Below, in pieces: positions 25,482-34,392 of a stretch of 64,000 bases of DNA. The DNA lies in assembly GCF_024753205.1 (NCBI RefSeq), contig NZ_JANUGZ010000006.1, positions 112,154 through 176,153 on the forward strand, given 5' to 3'. This stretch comes from Massilia aurea (GTDB lineage Bacteria; Pseudomonadota; Gammaproteobacteria; Burkholderiales; Burkholderiaceae_D). The first letter of the stretch is position 1. Every line of letters starts with the position of its first letter. The notes below the pieces were generated by a model. It was given only the letters and a program-made list of their open reading frames with translations. It did no database searches and was not told the origin of the DNA. The position numbers and the translations under genes are program-made.

Positions 25482-26291
25482 CTACCCGTTTGCTTTGGCG
25501 CCGCCGAGCAGACGCCCCACCATCGCGTGGACCAGCTGCGCCGTCTCCGCCGGTTTTTCGAGTGGATACAGATGGCCGCCTTCGATCATGGCCAGGTGCT
25601 CGCCCACCAGCTTGCGCGTGAACGCGAGCCCTGCCTGCCGCATCTCTTCCGACTCGGTGCCGGCGATGAAGCCAACGGGCACCGGGAACGGCGCGCGGAT
25701 CACGGCGCCCATGTGGTGCGGCAGCGTCTGGTAAATGGCGGATTCGACGTCGCGCCGGAAGCGCAGCGTGACACCATCGGGATGCGGCGCCAGGCCGTGC
25801 TCCATGTAGTCGTCGAGCGCGCCCGGCGCCCAGGCCTGGAAGATCGACTTGGCGTGGAAGTGGCGGTAGGCGGCGTCGCGGTCCGGCCAGTGCTCGCGCC
25901 GCTTGTACGAAAAGCGCGCCGGCGACAGCCGTGCGCCCCACCCCGCCAGCTTGGCCAGGCGCCAGACCAGCGCGCGCCACCCGGCCACCACCGGAGAATC
26001 GAGCATCACGACGCAGCGCACCAGATCGGGCCGGCGCCGCGCCGCCATCGTCGACAGCGCGCCGCCCAGCGAATGGCCAACGAGGATCGCGGGCTGGCCA
26101 TAGCCCTCGAGGTGCGCGATCAGTTCGTCGGTCAGCGTGTTCCAGCCATCGCCCACCGGGTAGCGCGGATCGTGGCCGTGCATGTCCAGCGTACGCACGT
26201 CGTAGTGTTCGGCGAGCTGCGCCAGCAGGCGATTGTAGGTGCCAGCCGGGTAGCTGTTCCCGTGGGCGAAGTGCAGCAGCGGTTTGGGCAT
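25482..26291 (-). CDS. Alpha/beta hydrolase
   Basis: A 269-residue cytoplasmic hydrolase without signal peptide. LLHFAHGNSYPAGTYN is the oxyanion-hole region, VGHSLGGAL holds the nucleophile Ser74, and GFIAGTESEE with EGGHLYPLEKP supply the acid region and the catalytic His. It resembles small bacterial esterases. The substrate is not predictable. It stands 81 nt upstream of dcd in the same direction and may share its transcript. Confidence 0.8.
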   Translation of the reverse strand: MPKPLLHFAHGNSYPAGTYNRLLAQLAEHYDVRTLDMHGHDPRYPVGDGWNTLTDELIAHLEGYGQPAILVGHSLGGALSTMAARRRPDLVRCVVMLDSPVVAGWRALVWRLAKLAGWGARLSPARFSYKRREHWPDRDAAYRHFHAKSIFQAWAPGALDDYMEHGLAPHPDGVTLRFRRDVESAIYQTLPHHMGAVIRAPFPVPVGFIAGTESEEMRQAGLAFTRKLVGEHLAMIEGGHLYPLEKPAETAQLVHAMVGRLLGGAKANG

Positions 26292-26378
26292 GGTCAGCGA
26301 TGGTGGTCAAATTGTGCGGCCCATTGTAATGGCGTCTCCTGCCCCGGCGCCGATCTTCGGGCCGCGTTTAGAGCGTAT

Positions 26379-27317
26379 TCACCAATTTACGCCGACTGTC
26401 AGCGTGGCGCTGTAGCCCTGGCTGGCCGTGCCCGTGACGCTCGCCATATGCAGCGCCGTCCCGTCGCTGAACACGTTGTCCGTCGCGAAGCTCACGCGCG
26501 CCAAATTGCCGATGCTGCTCGCATAGCCGCTGCTGGTGTAGGCCTCGTTGGCGATCGCCAGCGGGAACGTGAACTGCGATGTCTTGACGCGGTTCGCGGC
26601 GCTCGTCGCCCTGGCCAGCGACGGATACACCTCGAAATGCACGTGCGGCATGCGCCCGTCATAGCAGCCCGGGAAGATGGTAGTGAACGTGACGTAGCCT
26701 TCGCTGTCGGCTTCCTGCACGCCGCGCAGGTAGTTTTCGCCGACGATGCCGCTGCTGTACATCGAGTAACCCCCTTCGCGCGTGCAGTGCCACAGATAGA
26801 CTGTGGCGCCGGCGGCGGCCGCGCAACCCTGCGCCACGTGCTCGATCTTCAGGCGGATCGTCAGCGGCACACCGGCCGCCACGCCGCTGGCGCCGGCCAC
26901 GCTGCTCCGGATATCGCTGCGCACGATGCCGGACAGGACCAGCGCATTGGCCACGCCATTGGCATTGCGATTGGTGCCGTCGCCCGGATACGGACCGCCC
27001 GTTTCTTCGGGAATCACCGAACAGACAGCGCTGCCGCTGCTTGTGCTGGCCGCGCCGGTGGTCGTCGTGGAACTGGAGAGACCGAAGCCGTCATCGGCAC
27101 TGACGCCGCCGCCACACCCGGCCAGCGGCAAGACCGAGCTACCCGCGCCGACAAACAGCCAGCGCAGCGACTGGCGCCGGGTGGCCGCCCGGGTCAGCAG
27201 GCGCGCGAGGTCGGCAGCCAGGCCACGGTGGTGGTCAACGTCGTGGTCGGGGCCTTGATCGGTCTCGTCGTGATGGTCCGCATCGTGGGCGGACTGGCCG
27301 TGGCGTGCTGCATTCAT
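26379..27317 (-). CDS. Exported intradiol ring-cleavage dioxygenase-like protein with His-rich N-terminus
   Basis: A 312-residue protein. The first 32 residues hold seven His and seven Asp. A twin-arginine-like signal (TRRQSLRWLFVGAG) leads to a lipobox LAGC. The dioxygenase domain has EETGGPYPGDGTNRN, LWHCTREGGYSMYS, and PGCYDGRMPHVHFEVY, which supplies a Tyr and the two iron-binding His. Cytoplasmic relatives open catechol rings; exported members have unclear substrates. The long N-terminus is real because GGGAGGG lies eight bases before the ATG and the ATG overlaps the stop of the Spy-like gene (ATGA). It may respond to the adjacent two-component system. Confidence 0.78.
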   Translation of the reverse strand: MNAARHGQSAHDADHHDETDQGPDHDVDHHRGLAADLARLLTRAATRRQSLRWLFVGAGSSVLPLAGCGGGVSADDGFGLSSSTTTTGAASTSSGSAVCSVIPEETGGPYPGDGTNRNANGVANALVLSGIVRSDIRSSVAGASGVAAGVPLTIRLKIEHVAQGCAAAAGATVYLWHCTREGGYSMYSSGIVGENYLRGVQEADSEGYVTFTTIFPGCYDGRMPHVHFEVYPSLARATSAANRVKTSQFTFPLAIANEAYTSSGYASSIGNLARVSFATDNVFSDGTALHMASVTGTASQGYSATLTVGVNW

Positions 27318-27856
27318 TTCGATGGCCCTCCCTGCGGGACGTTGTTTCGTTCGTCGTGCGCCTTGCGGCCCCTGTTCTGCAGCGCGTCGAGCTGTGCGCG
27401 CTGTTCCGAAGTCAGCACTGCCTTGAGCTGCGCACGCGTTTGCAGGCGCAGCAGTTCCTGGCCGGCGATGGCCTGACCCAGCGCCTGCGCTGCGGCGGAC
27501 GCGGCGGACTGGTCAAGTGCTGGCGCCGCCGCCAACGCGCGCAACGCCTCATCGGCCTTGCGCTCGGCGATATCGAGCGCGCGGCGTCGGGGTGCTTCGC
27601 TGTGCAGAATCGTGAAGATCCGGTAGTTCTGCGCATCGCTCAAGCCCAGGTCACGCAGAAATGGCGGCGTGCCGAACGGACCCGGCTCGCCATCGGGTTC
27701 GTGCATCTGGCCGAACGGCGGGCCGCCGTGCATCGGACCATGCGGCAGTGGCATCGGCTGGGCCAGGACGGCGGGCGCCGCCAGGAGGCAGATGGAAAAC
27801 GCGGTCGCGGCGCGCAGGCCGCTTAATTCGCTCGTCGGTGCAGCTGCTCGTGTCAT
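27314..27856 (-). CDS. Spy/CpxP-like periplasmic protein
   Basis: A 180-residue protein with signal peptide (AFSICLLAAPAVLAQ) and a His/Pro/Met-rich stretch with PHGPMHGGPPFGQMH. An LTXXQ-like helical domain follows: LGLSDAQNYRIFTIL and LTSEQRAQLDAL. Spy/CpxP proteins are periplasmic chaperones or feedback inhibitors of envelope sensor kinases and some bind metals. It is transcribed divergently from an OmpR-type regulator and kinase, as cpxP is from cpxRA in E. coli, and is cotranslated with the dioxygenase. Confidence 0.75.
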   Translation of the reverse strand: MTRAAAPTSELSGLRAATAFSICLLAAPAVLAQPMPLPHGPMHGGPPFGQMHEPDGEPGPFGTPPFLRDLGLSDAQNYRIFTILHSEAPRRRALDIAERKADEALRALAAAPALDQSAASAAAQALGQAIAGQELLRLQTRAQLKAVLTSEQRAQLDALQNRGRKAHDERNNVPQGGPSK

Positions 27857-27979
27857 CGAAGACCTCTCGTGTTGTCAGAGCGGGCATTGTGTGGCGGTGG
27901 CGTGTAAAGCGCGTCTAAGCCAGGTAAATCCGCGTAAAGCACCGCAGACGACGCCGACCTGCTGCGCTATCCTGTCGCC

Positions 27980-28666
27980 ATGAACCACGTTTTGCTCATC
28001 GACGACGACGTCGAACTGGTCGGCATGTTTGCCGAATACCTCGAACAGGAAGGCTTTTCCGTCACCTGCATGCACAATGGCGAGGACGGGGCGCGCGCCG
28101 CGCTGACCGGCGGCTATGCCATCGCGGTCCTGGATGTCATGATGCCTGGCGCGGGCGGCATCGAAGCGCTGCGCCAGATCCGCGCCGGCAGCCGCATGCC
28201 GGTGCTGATGCTCACGGCGCGCGGTGACGACGCCGACCGCATCCTCGGCCTTGAACTGGGTGCAGACGATTACGTGGCCAAGCCCTGCACGCCGCGCGAA
28301 CTGACGGCGCGCGTGCGCGCCATCCTGCGCCGCACCCAGGCCGTGCCCGAAAGCGGCCCGGGGGGCGTGCTCAGCGTCGGCAAGCTGACGATGCTGCCCG
28401 AACAGCGCCGCGCCACTTGGGACGGCCAGCATCTTGACCTGACCAGTACCGAATTCAATCTGCTCGAAGTCCTGGCCCGCAATGCCGGCCGCCCGGTCAG
28501 CAAGAATGATTTGTCCGAACAGGGCCTGGGCCGGCCACTGGCGCGGTTCGATCGCAATATCGACGTCCACCTGAGCAGCCTGCGGCACAAGCTGGGGCCA
28601 TTGGCCGACGGCCGCTCGTGCCTGCAGACGATTTACCGCCAGGGCTACCAGTTGATCAAGGAGTAG
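27980..28666 (+). CDS. OmpR-family response regulator (CpxR-like)
   Basis: A 228-residue regulator. The receiver domain has LLIDDD, phosphoacceptor Asp52 in VLDVMMP, the TAR switch (LMLTARGDD) and the Lys in VAKPCTPREL. The winged-helix domain includes LTSTEFNLLEVLARNAGRP and FDRNIDVHLSSLRHKLGP. It sits one base before the kinase gene and 123 nt from the divergent Spy-like gene, which is its most likely target. CpxR/RstA-like or metal-responsive are both possible. Confidence 0.9.
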   Translation: MNHVLLIDDDVELVGMFAEYLEQEGFSVTCMHNGEDGARAALTGGYAIAVLDVMMPGAGGIEALRQIRAGSRMPVLMLTARGDDADRILGLELGADDYVAKPCTPRELTARVRAILRRTQAVPESGPGGVLSVGKLTMLPEQRRATWDGQHLDLTSTEFNLLEVLARNAGRPVSKNDLSEQGLGRPLARFDRNIDVHLSSLRHKLGPLADGRSCLQTIYRQGYQLIKE

Positions 28667-28667
28667 C

Positions 28668-30122
28668 ATGGGCCGGTTGTTCTGGAAGTTCTTCCTGTGC
28701 ATCCTGCTGGCGCAGGTGGCCGCGACCATCGGCGTGGGTGGCGTGTTCTGGCTGCGCGACCAGGCGCGCCAGCGCGCCACGCCCGCACTCGACAGCGGCC
28801 CGCCGGCAGCGATCGCGCTGGACGCGGCCGCCGCCACGCTGCGCCACGGCGGCTTGCCTGCCCTGCGCAGCCTGCTGCCCGACATGCGGCGCCCCCAACT
28901 GTTCGTGCTCGACGCAGCGCGCCACGAACTGCTGGGCCGCGCGGTGCCGGCCGAACTGATGCATGCAGTCGAACGCGAGCTGCGCGACGGCGCCCAGGGT
29001 GGCGACAGCGCCGTGTGGCGTGGCGCGCGGCGCCTGGTCGGTCCGGACGGCGAGCAGTACATCGCGTTCGTGTCGCGCGACTTTGGGCGCCAGATCGGCC
29101 GTGTCGGTCGTGAAGCCGGCCGCCAGGACGGGCTGCGCGACGGCGCCGGCCCGGATACGCTGACGCCGGGCCTTGGCCCCGGCCCCGGCCCGCGCCGCCG
29201 TATCGGCCAGAGCGTCGTGATCGGCGCCACCGTGCTGGCCAGCCTGCTGTTCGCGGCGCTGCTGGCCTGGTATTTCTCGCGCCCCATCCGCGCGCTGCGC
29301 AGCGCCTTCGAGGCCGCCGCCGCCGGCGACCTGGCGCCGCGCTTCGGTCCCGGCGCCAAAGGCGGCGACGAACTGGTCGACCTTGGCCGCGACTTCGACC
29401 GCATGAGCGCACGCCTGCGCGCGCTGATGGATGGCCAGCGCCGCCTGCTGCACGACGTCTCGCACGAACTGCGCTCGCCGCTTGCGCGCATGCAGGCGGC
29501 GCTGGGTCTGGCGCACCAGCAGCCGGACAAGATCGGCATCACGCTCGAACGCATCGAGCGCGAAAGCAACCGCATGGACAAGCTGATCGGCGAACTCTTG
29601 ACGTTGTCGCGCCTGGAAGCGTCGCCCGACGTGCTGCGGCGCGAGCCGGTGGATCTGGTGGAGCTGGTCGACGGGCTTGTCGCCGATGCACGCTTTGAAG
29701 CCGGCCAGGCCCAGGCCGCGGACGATCACGGCGTGCCACTGCGCGTCGAGTTCGACGCCGACGACAGCGTCAACGTCAGCGGCGACCCGGACCTGCTCTG
29801 GAGCGCACTCGAGAACGTCGTGCGCAATGCGGCCAGACATGGCGCCCCGGGCGGCGTCGTGGCGGTGTCCGTGCGCGCCGTGGGTGACGTGGCACGGGTT
29901 GAGGTGTGCGACCGGGGGCCGGGCATTGCGCCCGAGGATCTTCCGGCGATTTTCCAGCCGTTCTTCCGCTCCGGCGCGTCGCGCACTGGTGTCGACGGGC
30001 ACGGGCTTGGACTGGCCATTGCGCAACGTGTGGTGCAGGCGCATGACGGCGAGATCGTGGTGGCCAATCGCGATGGTGGGGGACTGCGGGTGACGATCAC
30101 ACTGCCTGCGACCGGACGATGA
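28668..30122 (+). CDS. Sensor histidine kinase (CpxA-like)
   Basis: A 484-residue membrane kinase. It has an N-terminal membrane segment, a ~150-residue periplasmic sensor domain, and a second membrane segment (VIGATVLASLLFAALLAWYF). HAMP, HisKA (HDVSHELRSPLARM with His266), then the ATPase domain with NVVRNAARHG, CDRGPGIAPEDL, FFRSGASRTG and GHGLGLAIAQR follow. It partners the adjacent regulator. A Spy/CpxP-like protein encoded divergently could be its periplasmic modulator. Confidence 0.9.
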   Translation: MGRLFWKFFLCILLAQVAATIGVGGVFWLRDQARQRATPALDSGPPAAIALDAAAATLRHGGLPALRSLLPDMRRPQLFVLDAARHELLGRAVPAELMHAVERELRDGAQGGDSAVWRGARRLVGPDGEQYIAFVSRDFGRQIGRVGREAGRQDGLRDGAGPDTLTPGLGPGPGPRRRIGQSVVIGATVLASLLFAALLAWYFSRPIRALRSAFEAAAAGDLAPRFGPGAKGGDELVDLGRDFDRMSARLRALMDGQRRLLHDVSHELRSPLARMQAALGLAHQQPDKIGITLERIERESNRMDKLIGELLTLSRLEASPDVLRREPVDLVELVDGLVADARFEAGQAQAADDHGVPLRVEFDADDSVNVSGDPDLLWSALENVVRNAARHGAPGGVVAVSVRAVGDVARVEVCDRGPGIAPEDLPAIFQPFFRSGASRTGVDGHGLGLAIAQRVVQAHDGEIVVANRDGGGLRVTITLPATGR

Positions 30123-30132
30123 AGCCTGCGGC

Positions 30133-32484
30133 TCAGCGCCCGTACCAATAGCGGGCGTGGGTCGCGCGGTACGTCGTCACGTCGAGAGTGGCCCCGAACG
30201 CCAGCGTGACGGCGCCCCGTTCATCGGTGCGAATGCGCTCGATGCCCATGGCGCCGTAGCGTGCGTAGACCAGCTTTTGCGGGTGGCGATAGCGATTGCG
30301 GTGGCCTACCTGGAAGATCCCGACTGTCGGCGCAACCGCCTGCAGGAACGCTGCGCTCGACGAGGTGCCGCTGCCGTGGTGCGGTGCCAGCAGCACGTCG
30401 GCGCGCAGACGGTCGGCATCAAGGTGCAGCAGCGCAGCTTCCTGCGCCGCTTCGATGTCGCCAGCCAGCAGGAGCGCCTTGCCGCCCGCGCTGATGCGCA
30501 GCACGCAGCTGCGCGCATTGCTTTTCAGGCGCGGGTTGGCGTAACTGGCGTTATCGGGCGCGAGCATCTCGAAGCGCACGCCGTCCCAGTGCCAGGCCTG
30601 GCCGGCGCTGCAGCGGGCCGGGCGCGTGGCCTTGCCCAGCACGCGGTGGCCATCGGGCAGTGACGAGATCAACTGCCCTACCCGCACCGTCTGCAGCACT
30701 GCCTCGGCGCCGCCAACGTGATCGAGGTCGCTGTGCGAAATCACCAGCGCATCGAGCCGGCCGATGCCCCGGCCGCGCAGGTATGGCAGGATCACGCGTG
30801 TGGCGCCGCTTGCGCCGGGCGCGTACAGCGGGCCGGTGTCGTACAGCAACCGGTGGTGCTGCGTTTCGACCAGCAGCGCCATGCCCTGGCCGACATCAAA
30901 AGCCGTGATGTCGAACCGCCCTGCCGCCGGCGCGGCCGGCATGTTGGTCAGCAGCGGCGTCCACGCGGCCAGGCCCGCCCAGCGCTGCGGCCAGCCGCGC
31001 GGCGCCAGCATCCATGCGGTGCCAGCCAGGGCCAGCACGAGGATCCACGGCGTTGGCGCGGGCGCAGTCCACACGGCCAGTGCGGGCGCGGACAACCACG
31101 TCAGCGGCCACACGAGGACGACGATCCCCAGGTGCGCGCTGCCCAGCACCAGATCGGCCAGCGGCGATGGCAGTACGCTGCCAGCCAGTGCCAGCGGCGT
31201 CACGAACAGGCTGATGACGGGAATGGCCACCGCATTGGCAAGAGGGCTGACCAGCGACACCTGCCCGAACAGCAGCAGCGTAAGCGGCGCCAGGCCCAGC
31301 GTGACAGCCCACTGGGTGCGCGCCGCCACCAACAGACCGGCGCGCCAGCCACGCGTGGGCACGCCCAGGCGGCCACTGCACGCATACAGGATTGCCGCCA
31401 CCGCCCCGAACGACAGCCAGAAGCCGGGCCACAGCATCGCCCAGGGATCGCGCAGCACGGCCACGCCCAGCGCCAGGCACAGCACGTGCGACATCGAGGT
31501 GATGCGCCCGCACCACAGCGCCAGCGCAACCACCGCCAGCATGTAGAAAGTACGCTGGGCCGGCACGCCGAAGCCGGCCAGCAGCACGTACAGCAGCGCC
31601 ACCAGAGCGCCCGCCAGTGCTGCCGCCTTCTGGGCCGGCACGTGCAATGGCAGGTTCGCACCGGTGAAGAATGAGCGGCGCCACAGCCACGACATCGCCC
31701 ATGCGGCCAGGCCCGCCAGCATCGTGATGTGCAGGCCGGAGATCGAAACGAGATGGCTGATGCCGGTCCGGTTGAACACGTCCCACGACCCCTGGTCGAT
31801 GCCGCGCTGGTCACCGATCACCAGCGCGACGATCACGCCCGCATACGGCTTGACGTCCAGGACCGCCAGGATGCGGCTGCGCAGCCAGCCGCGCGCCCGC
31901 TCCACGGCATAGCCGGGGTCCGGCGTCCATGCCGCCAGGCGGGCATTGCGCGCGCCGGCCGGGCGGACGTAGCCCGTCGCGCGCACGCCCTGCTCCAGCA
32001 ACCACGCCTCGTAATCGAAGCCGTGCGGGTTGGCGTTGCCGTGCGGGCGCTGCAGGCGTACGACAAGGCGCCAGCGTTCGCCCGGCTGCACGAACGCCGG
32101 ATCGGCGGCGCTGACGCTGTACCAGGACAGGATGATCTTGGCCGGCACGGTAGCGCCAGGCGTGTCGACATGCGCGACGTCGAACTGGAAGCGCACGCCG
32201 CCGTCAAAGCGGTGCGGCAGGCTGGCGACGGCGCCAGTCACGGCGATCTCGCGGCCTTCGTCCGCAAGCGGCAACGCGTCGTTCAGCGCAGTGTGGGCAA
32301 GGAGCGCTGCCCAGCAGGCGCCGAGCAGGACACCGGCAATCACCATGCGGGGCAACCCGCGCAGGATCACGCAAACGACGATGGCCGTGGCCACGCAGCC
32401 TGCGAGGCTGGTTGGTTCCGGCAATGCGGGCCTGGTCTGGAGCCAGGCAGCGCCTGCGGTGAAGGCAAGAATGGCGCTGCGCAT
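30133..32484 (-). CDS. comEC: DNA internalization protein ComEC/Rec2
   Basis: A 783-residue inner-membrane protein that forms the channel for single-stranded DNA uptake. It has an N-terminal DUF4131-like domain, then the Competence domain with the signature GISHLVSISGLHITMLAGLA and many membrane segments. The C-terminal metallo-beta-lactamase domain shows AFDVGQGMALLVE, ISHSDLDHVGGAEAVL and LLAPHHGSGTSSS. The terminal position next to the kinase is convergent, with 10 nt between the stops. Natural competence therefore seems possible. Confidence 0.93.
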   Translation of the reverse strand: MRSAILAFTAGAAWLQTRPALPEPTSLAGCVATAIVVCVILRGLPRMVIAGVLLGACWAALLAHTALNDALPLADEGREIAVTGAVASLPHRFDGGVRFQFDVAHVDTPGATVPAKIILSWYSVSAADPAFVQPGERWRLVVRLQRPHGNANPHGFDYEAWLLEQGVRATGYVRPAGARNARLAAWTPDPGYAVERARGWLRSRILAVLDVKPYAGVIVALVIGDQRGIDQGSWDVFNRTGISHLVSISGLHITMLAGLAAWAMSWLWRRSFFTGANLPLHVPAQKAAALAGALVALLYVLLAGFGVPAQRTFYMLAVVALALWCGRITSMSHVLCLALGVAVLRDPWAMLWPGFWLSFGAVAAILYACSGRLGVPTRGWRAGLLVAARTQWAVTLGLAPLTLLLFGQVSLVSPLANAVAIPVISLFVTPLALAGSVLPSPLADLVLGSAHLGIVVLVWPLTWLSAPALAVWTAPAPTPWILVLALAGTAWMLAPRGWPQRWAGLAAWTPLLTNMPAAPAAGRFDITAFDVGQGMALLVETQHHRLLYDTGPLYAPGASGATRVILPYLRGRGIGRLDALVISHSDLDHVGGAEAVLQTVRVGQLISSLPDGHRVLGKATRPARCSAGQAWHWDGVRFEMLAPDNASYANPRLKSNARSCVLRISAGGKALLLAGDIEAAQEAALLHLDADRLRADVLLAPHHGSGTSSSAAFLQAVAPTVGIFQVGHRNRYRHPQKLVYARYGAMGIERIRTDERGAVTLAFGATLDVTTYRATHARYWYGR

Positions 32485-32685
32485 GGGTTGGCGGACGAGC
32501 GACGGTCAGGTGGCCGGGCGGCTGACGCCCAATTTGTGCAAGATAGGCATTGCAGCGACGACGAACCTATCCGTTGCCGCTGCGGTCGGGCGGACCATCC
32601 AGTCTTTCTGGCGCGTCACCGCTCCGTCCATGACATCTCCTTCGTGTTTTCGCATCAAGCGGCTGTCCGGATCGGATCGATGCAC

Positions 32686-34392
32686 TCAAGGCTCGCTGGC
32701 AAGCCGCACCAGTGTCCAGCTGCTGTGCCGGCGAACGCGTTGTGCGAACGATGCACGTGGCAGCAGGCTGCCCGCGGCAAACCAGCGCGTGCCATCGAGC
32801 GCATCGCTGTCGTCACAGCGCCACCATCCGCTGGCCGGACAAGGTGCACTGCTTTGCGCGACGCTGCCGATCAGGGTGTCGCGATGTGGCATCAGGTCCG
32901 TTTCGGGCGTCACGCCGGACGTAAAATCAGGCTCCAGACCGGTCGCAAGACCGGGCCCAAGGTCAGACGCATCAAGGGGCGCGAGATTGGGCACGAGATC
33001 GGGCTCGGCTAACCCGGTCACGGCAGGCGCTGGTGCGGCCTGAACCGGTACGCGCGGACGGTGGCGCTTGTCCGCCAGGCGCCAGCGGGTCGGGCTCCGG
33101 CTTTCATAGCTGGGCTGCAAACCCCTGACCCGCTGCCAGACGGTTGGTTGCGGCAGCAGCAGCGCTTGCGGCATGCGCTTGCCTTCGGCGATGAACTGGC
33201 GTTGCCCGTTGTAGACGCGCACGCGGGCGTTGACCTCGGTGCATTGCCACCAGCCCGTGTGCGGACAACTGTCACCGGCAAGCGCGATGGCGCCGAGCGC
33301 AGTGGCCGGCGCTTCAACAGCCGCTGGCGCCTGGAGTGCAGTTGGCCGCAGCCGCAGGCTGCCGGCGATCCGGTCCCACAAATCGATCAGCGCCTGCTCG
33401 GACAACGTCGACTGCACCGGCTTGCCGCCACCCGTCGGATTGGTGCCGGCGGCCAGTTCCAGTGTCATGAACGGCATGTTGAGATCGGATTGGCGTCCGG
33501 GCATTTCCCATTGAAACGAATAGCCGGTTGTGAAATTGGGCTCGCGCACCCGCATGACCAGTTCATCGCCGTCAAGGCCATTGATGGCGCGCGCCGCTTC
33601 GCGCAGATGCGAGAACGCAAGCTGCATGAACAGCGGCCGGCGGTCGGCCGTGATCGCATGCCGTTCGAGCAGGCGCGGGGCGGGCGTCACCCCTGCCATC
33701 GACGAGAGCACGATACTGACGTCAGGATGGCCCGGCAGGCCGGCGAACAGCACGACGCTTTCCGTGTCGGCGTCGTCATACGGGTCGAGTACGATGGCGT
33801 GCCCAAGGCAGAATCCCGGCTCGCGCGGTATCTCACCGGGCCGCATGGCGCGAAACCGCCGCAGCACGCGTACCAGCCCGGCCTCGCTGCCCGGCGCCAT
33901 GCCCTGCGCCTGCGCGTCAATGCTGACGTGGGGGAGTCTCAGCAGGCCATGCACGTCCACGTCTTCGATCGCCAAGATGTGGCCGTTTTCGATGGTCTGG
34001 GCCGGGCGCCGGTTGTGCACGAACACCTTGCCCTGCCCCGTCGCAGATAGCAAGTCCTTCGCCGACTCGAGCTTGCCATACTCGTCTTTCCCGTCGAGTA
34101 GGGTGTTCTCAAATGCACCGAGACGTTCCGCGAAATCGTCATCCGTTTCACGGTCGGTGCTGGCGACATCGTAACCGCCGACGAAGCCACGTCGCAGACG
34201 CACCGTCGCCTCGGCGGGAAGGTCGATCAGGAAACGGCCCACGCAGACGGTCTTCATCGTGCCGGTCATCTTTGCCACCTTTTGCCTATCCTCGTCGGTC
34301 TGGAACGAGTTCGCGAGAAAGGACACCAGCGTCAGGGCTGACGCCATCGCTATACCGACCCAACGCACACGGCGGCTCTTCAGCCGCTTCAT
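32686..34392 (-). CDS. Tli4-like T6SS immunity protein with duplicated Cys-Trp-Trp motif
   Basis: A 568-residue protein with an N-terminal membrane anchor (WVGIAMASALTLVSFLA), then the Tli4-type block TVCVGRFLIDLPAEATVRLR. Such proteins sit in the periplasm and neutralise a cognate phospholipase. The C-terminal third holds two copies of a C-P-x-(S/T)-GWW-x-C motif (SCPHTGWWQCTE and PCPASGWWRCDD), joined by a Pro/Asp-rich linker. The start overlaps the lipase stop by four bases. Pairing with the upstream lipase makes the immunity role likely; it is not proven. Confidence 0.72.
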   Translation of the reverse strand: MKRLKSRRVRWVGIAMASALTLVSFLANSFQTDEDRQKVAKMTGTMKTVCVGRFLIDLPAEATVRLRRGFVGGYDVASTDRETDDDFAERLGAFENTLLDGKDEYGKLESAKDLLSATGQGKVFVHNRRPAQTIENGHILAIEDVDVHGLLRLPHVSIDAQAQGMAPGSEAGLVRVLRRFRAMRPGEIPREPGFCLGHAIVLDPYDDADTESVVLFAGLPGHPDVSIVLSSMAGVTPAPRLLERHAITADRRPLFMQLAFSHLREAARAINGLDGDELVMRVREPNFTTGYSFQWEMPGRQSDLNMPFMTLELAAGTNPTGGGKPVQSTLSEQALIDLWDRIAGSLRLRPTALQAPAAVEAPATALGAIALAGDSCPHTGWWQCTEVNARVRVYNGQRQFIAEGKRMPQALLLPQPTVWQRVRGLQPSYESRSPTRWRLADKRHRPRVPVQAAPAPAVTGLAEPDLVPNLAPLDASDLGPGLATGLEPDFTSGVTPETDLMPHRDTLIGSVAQSSAPCPASGWWRCDDSDALDGTRWFAAGSLLPRASFAQRVRRHSSWTLVRLASEP

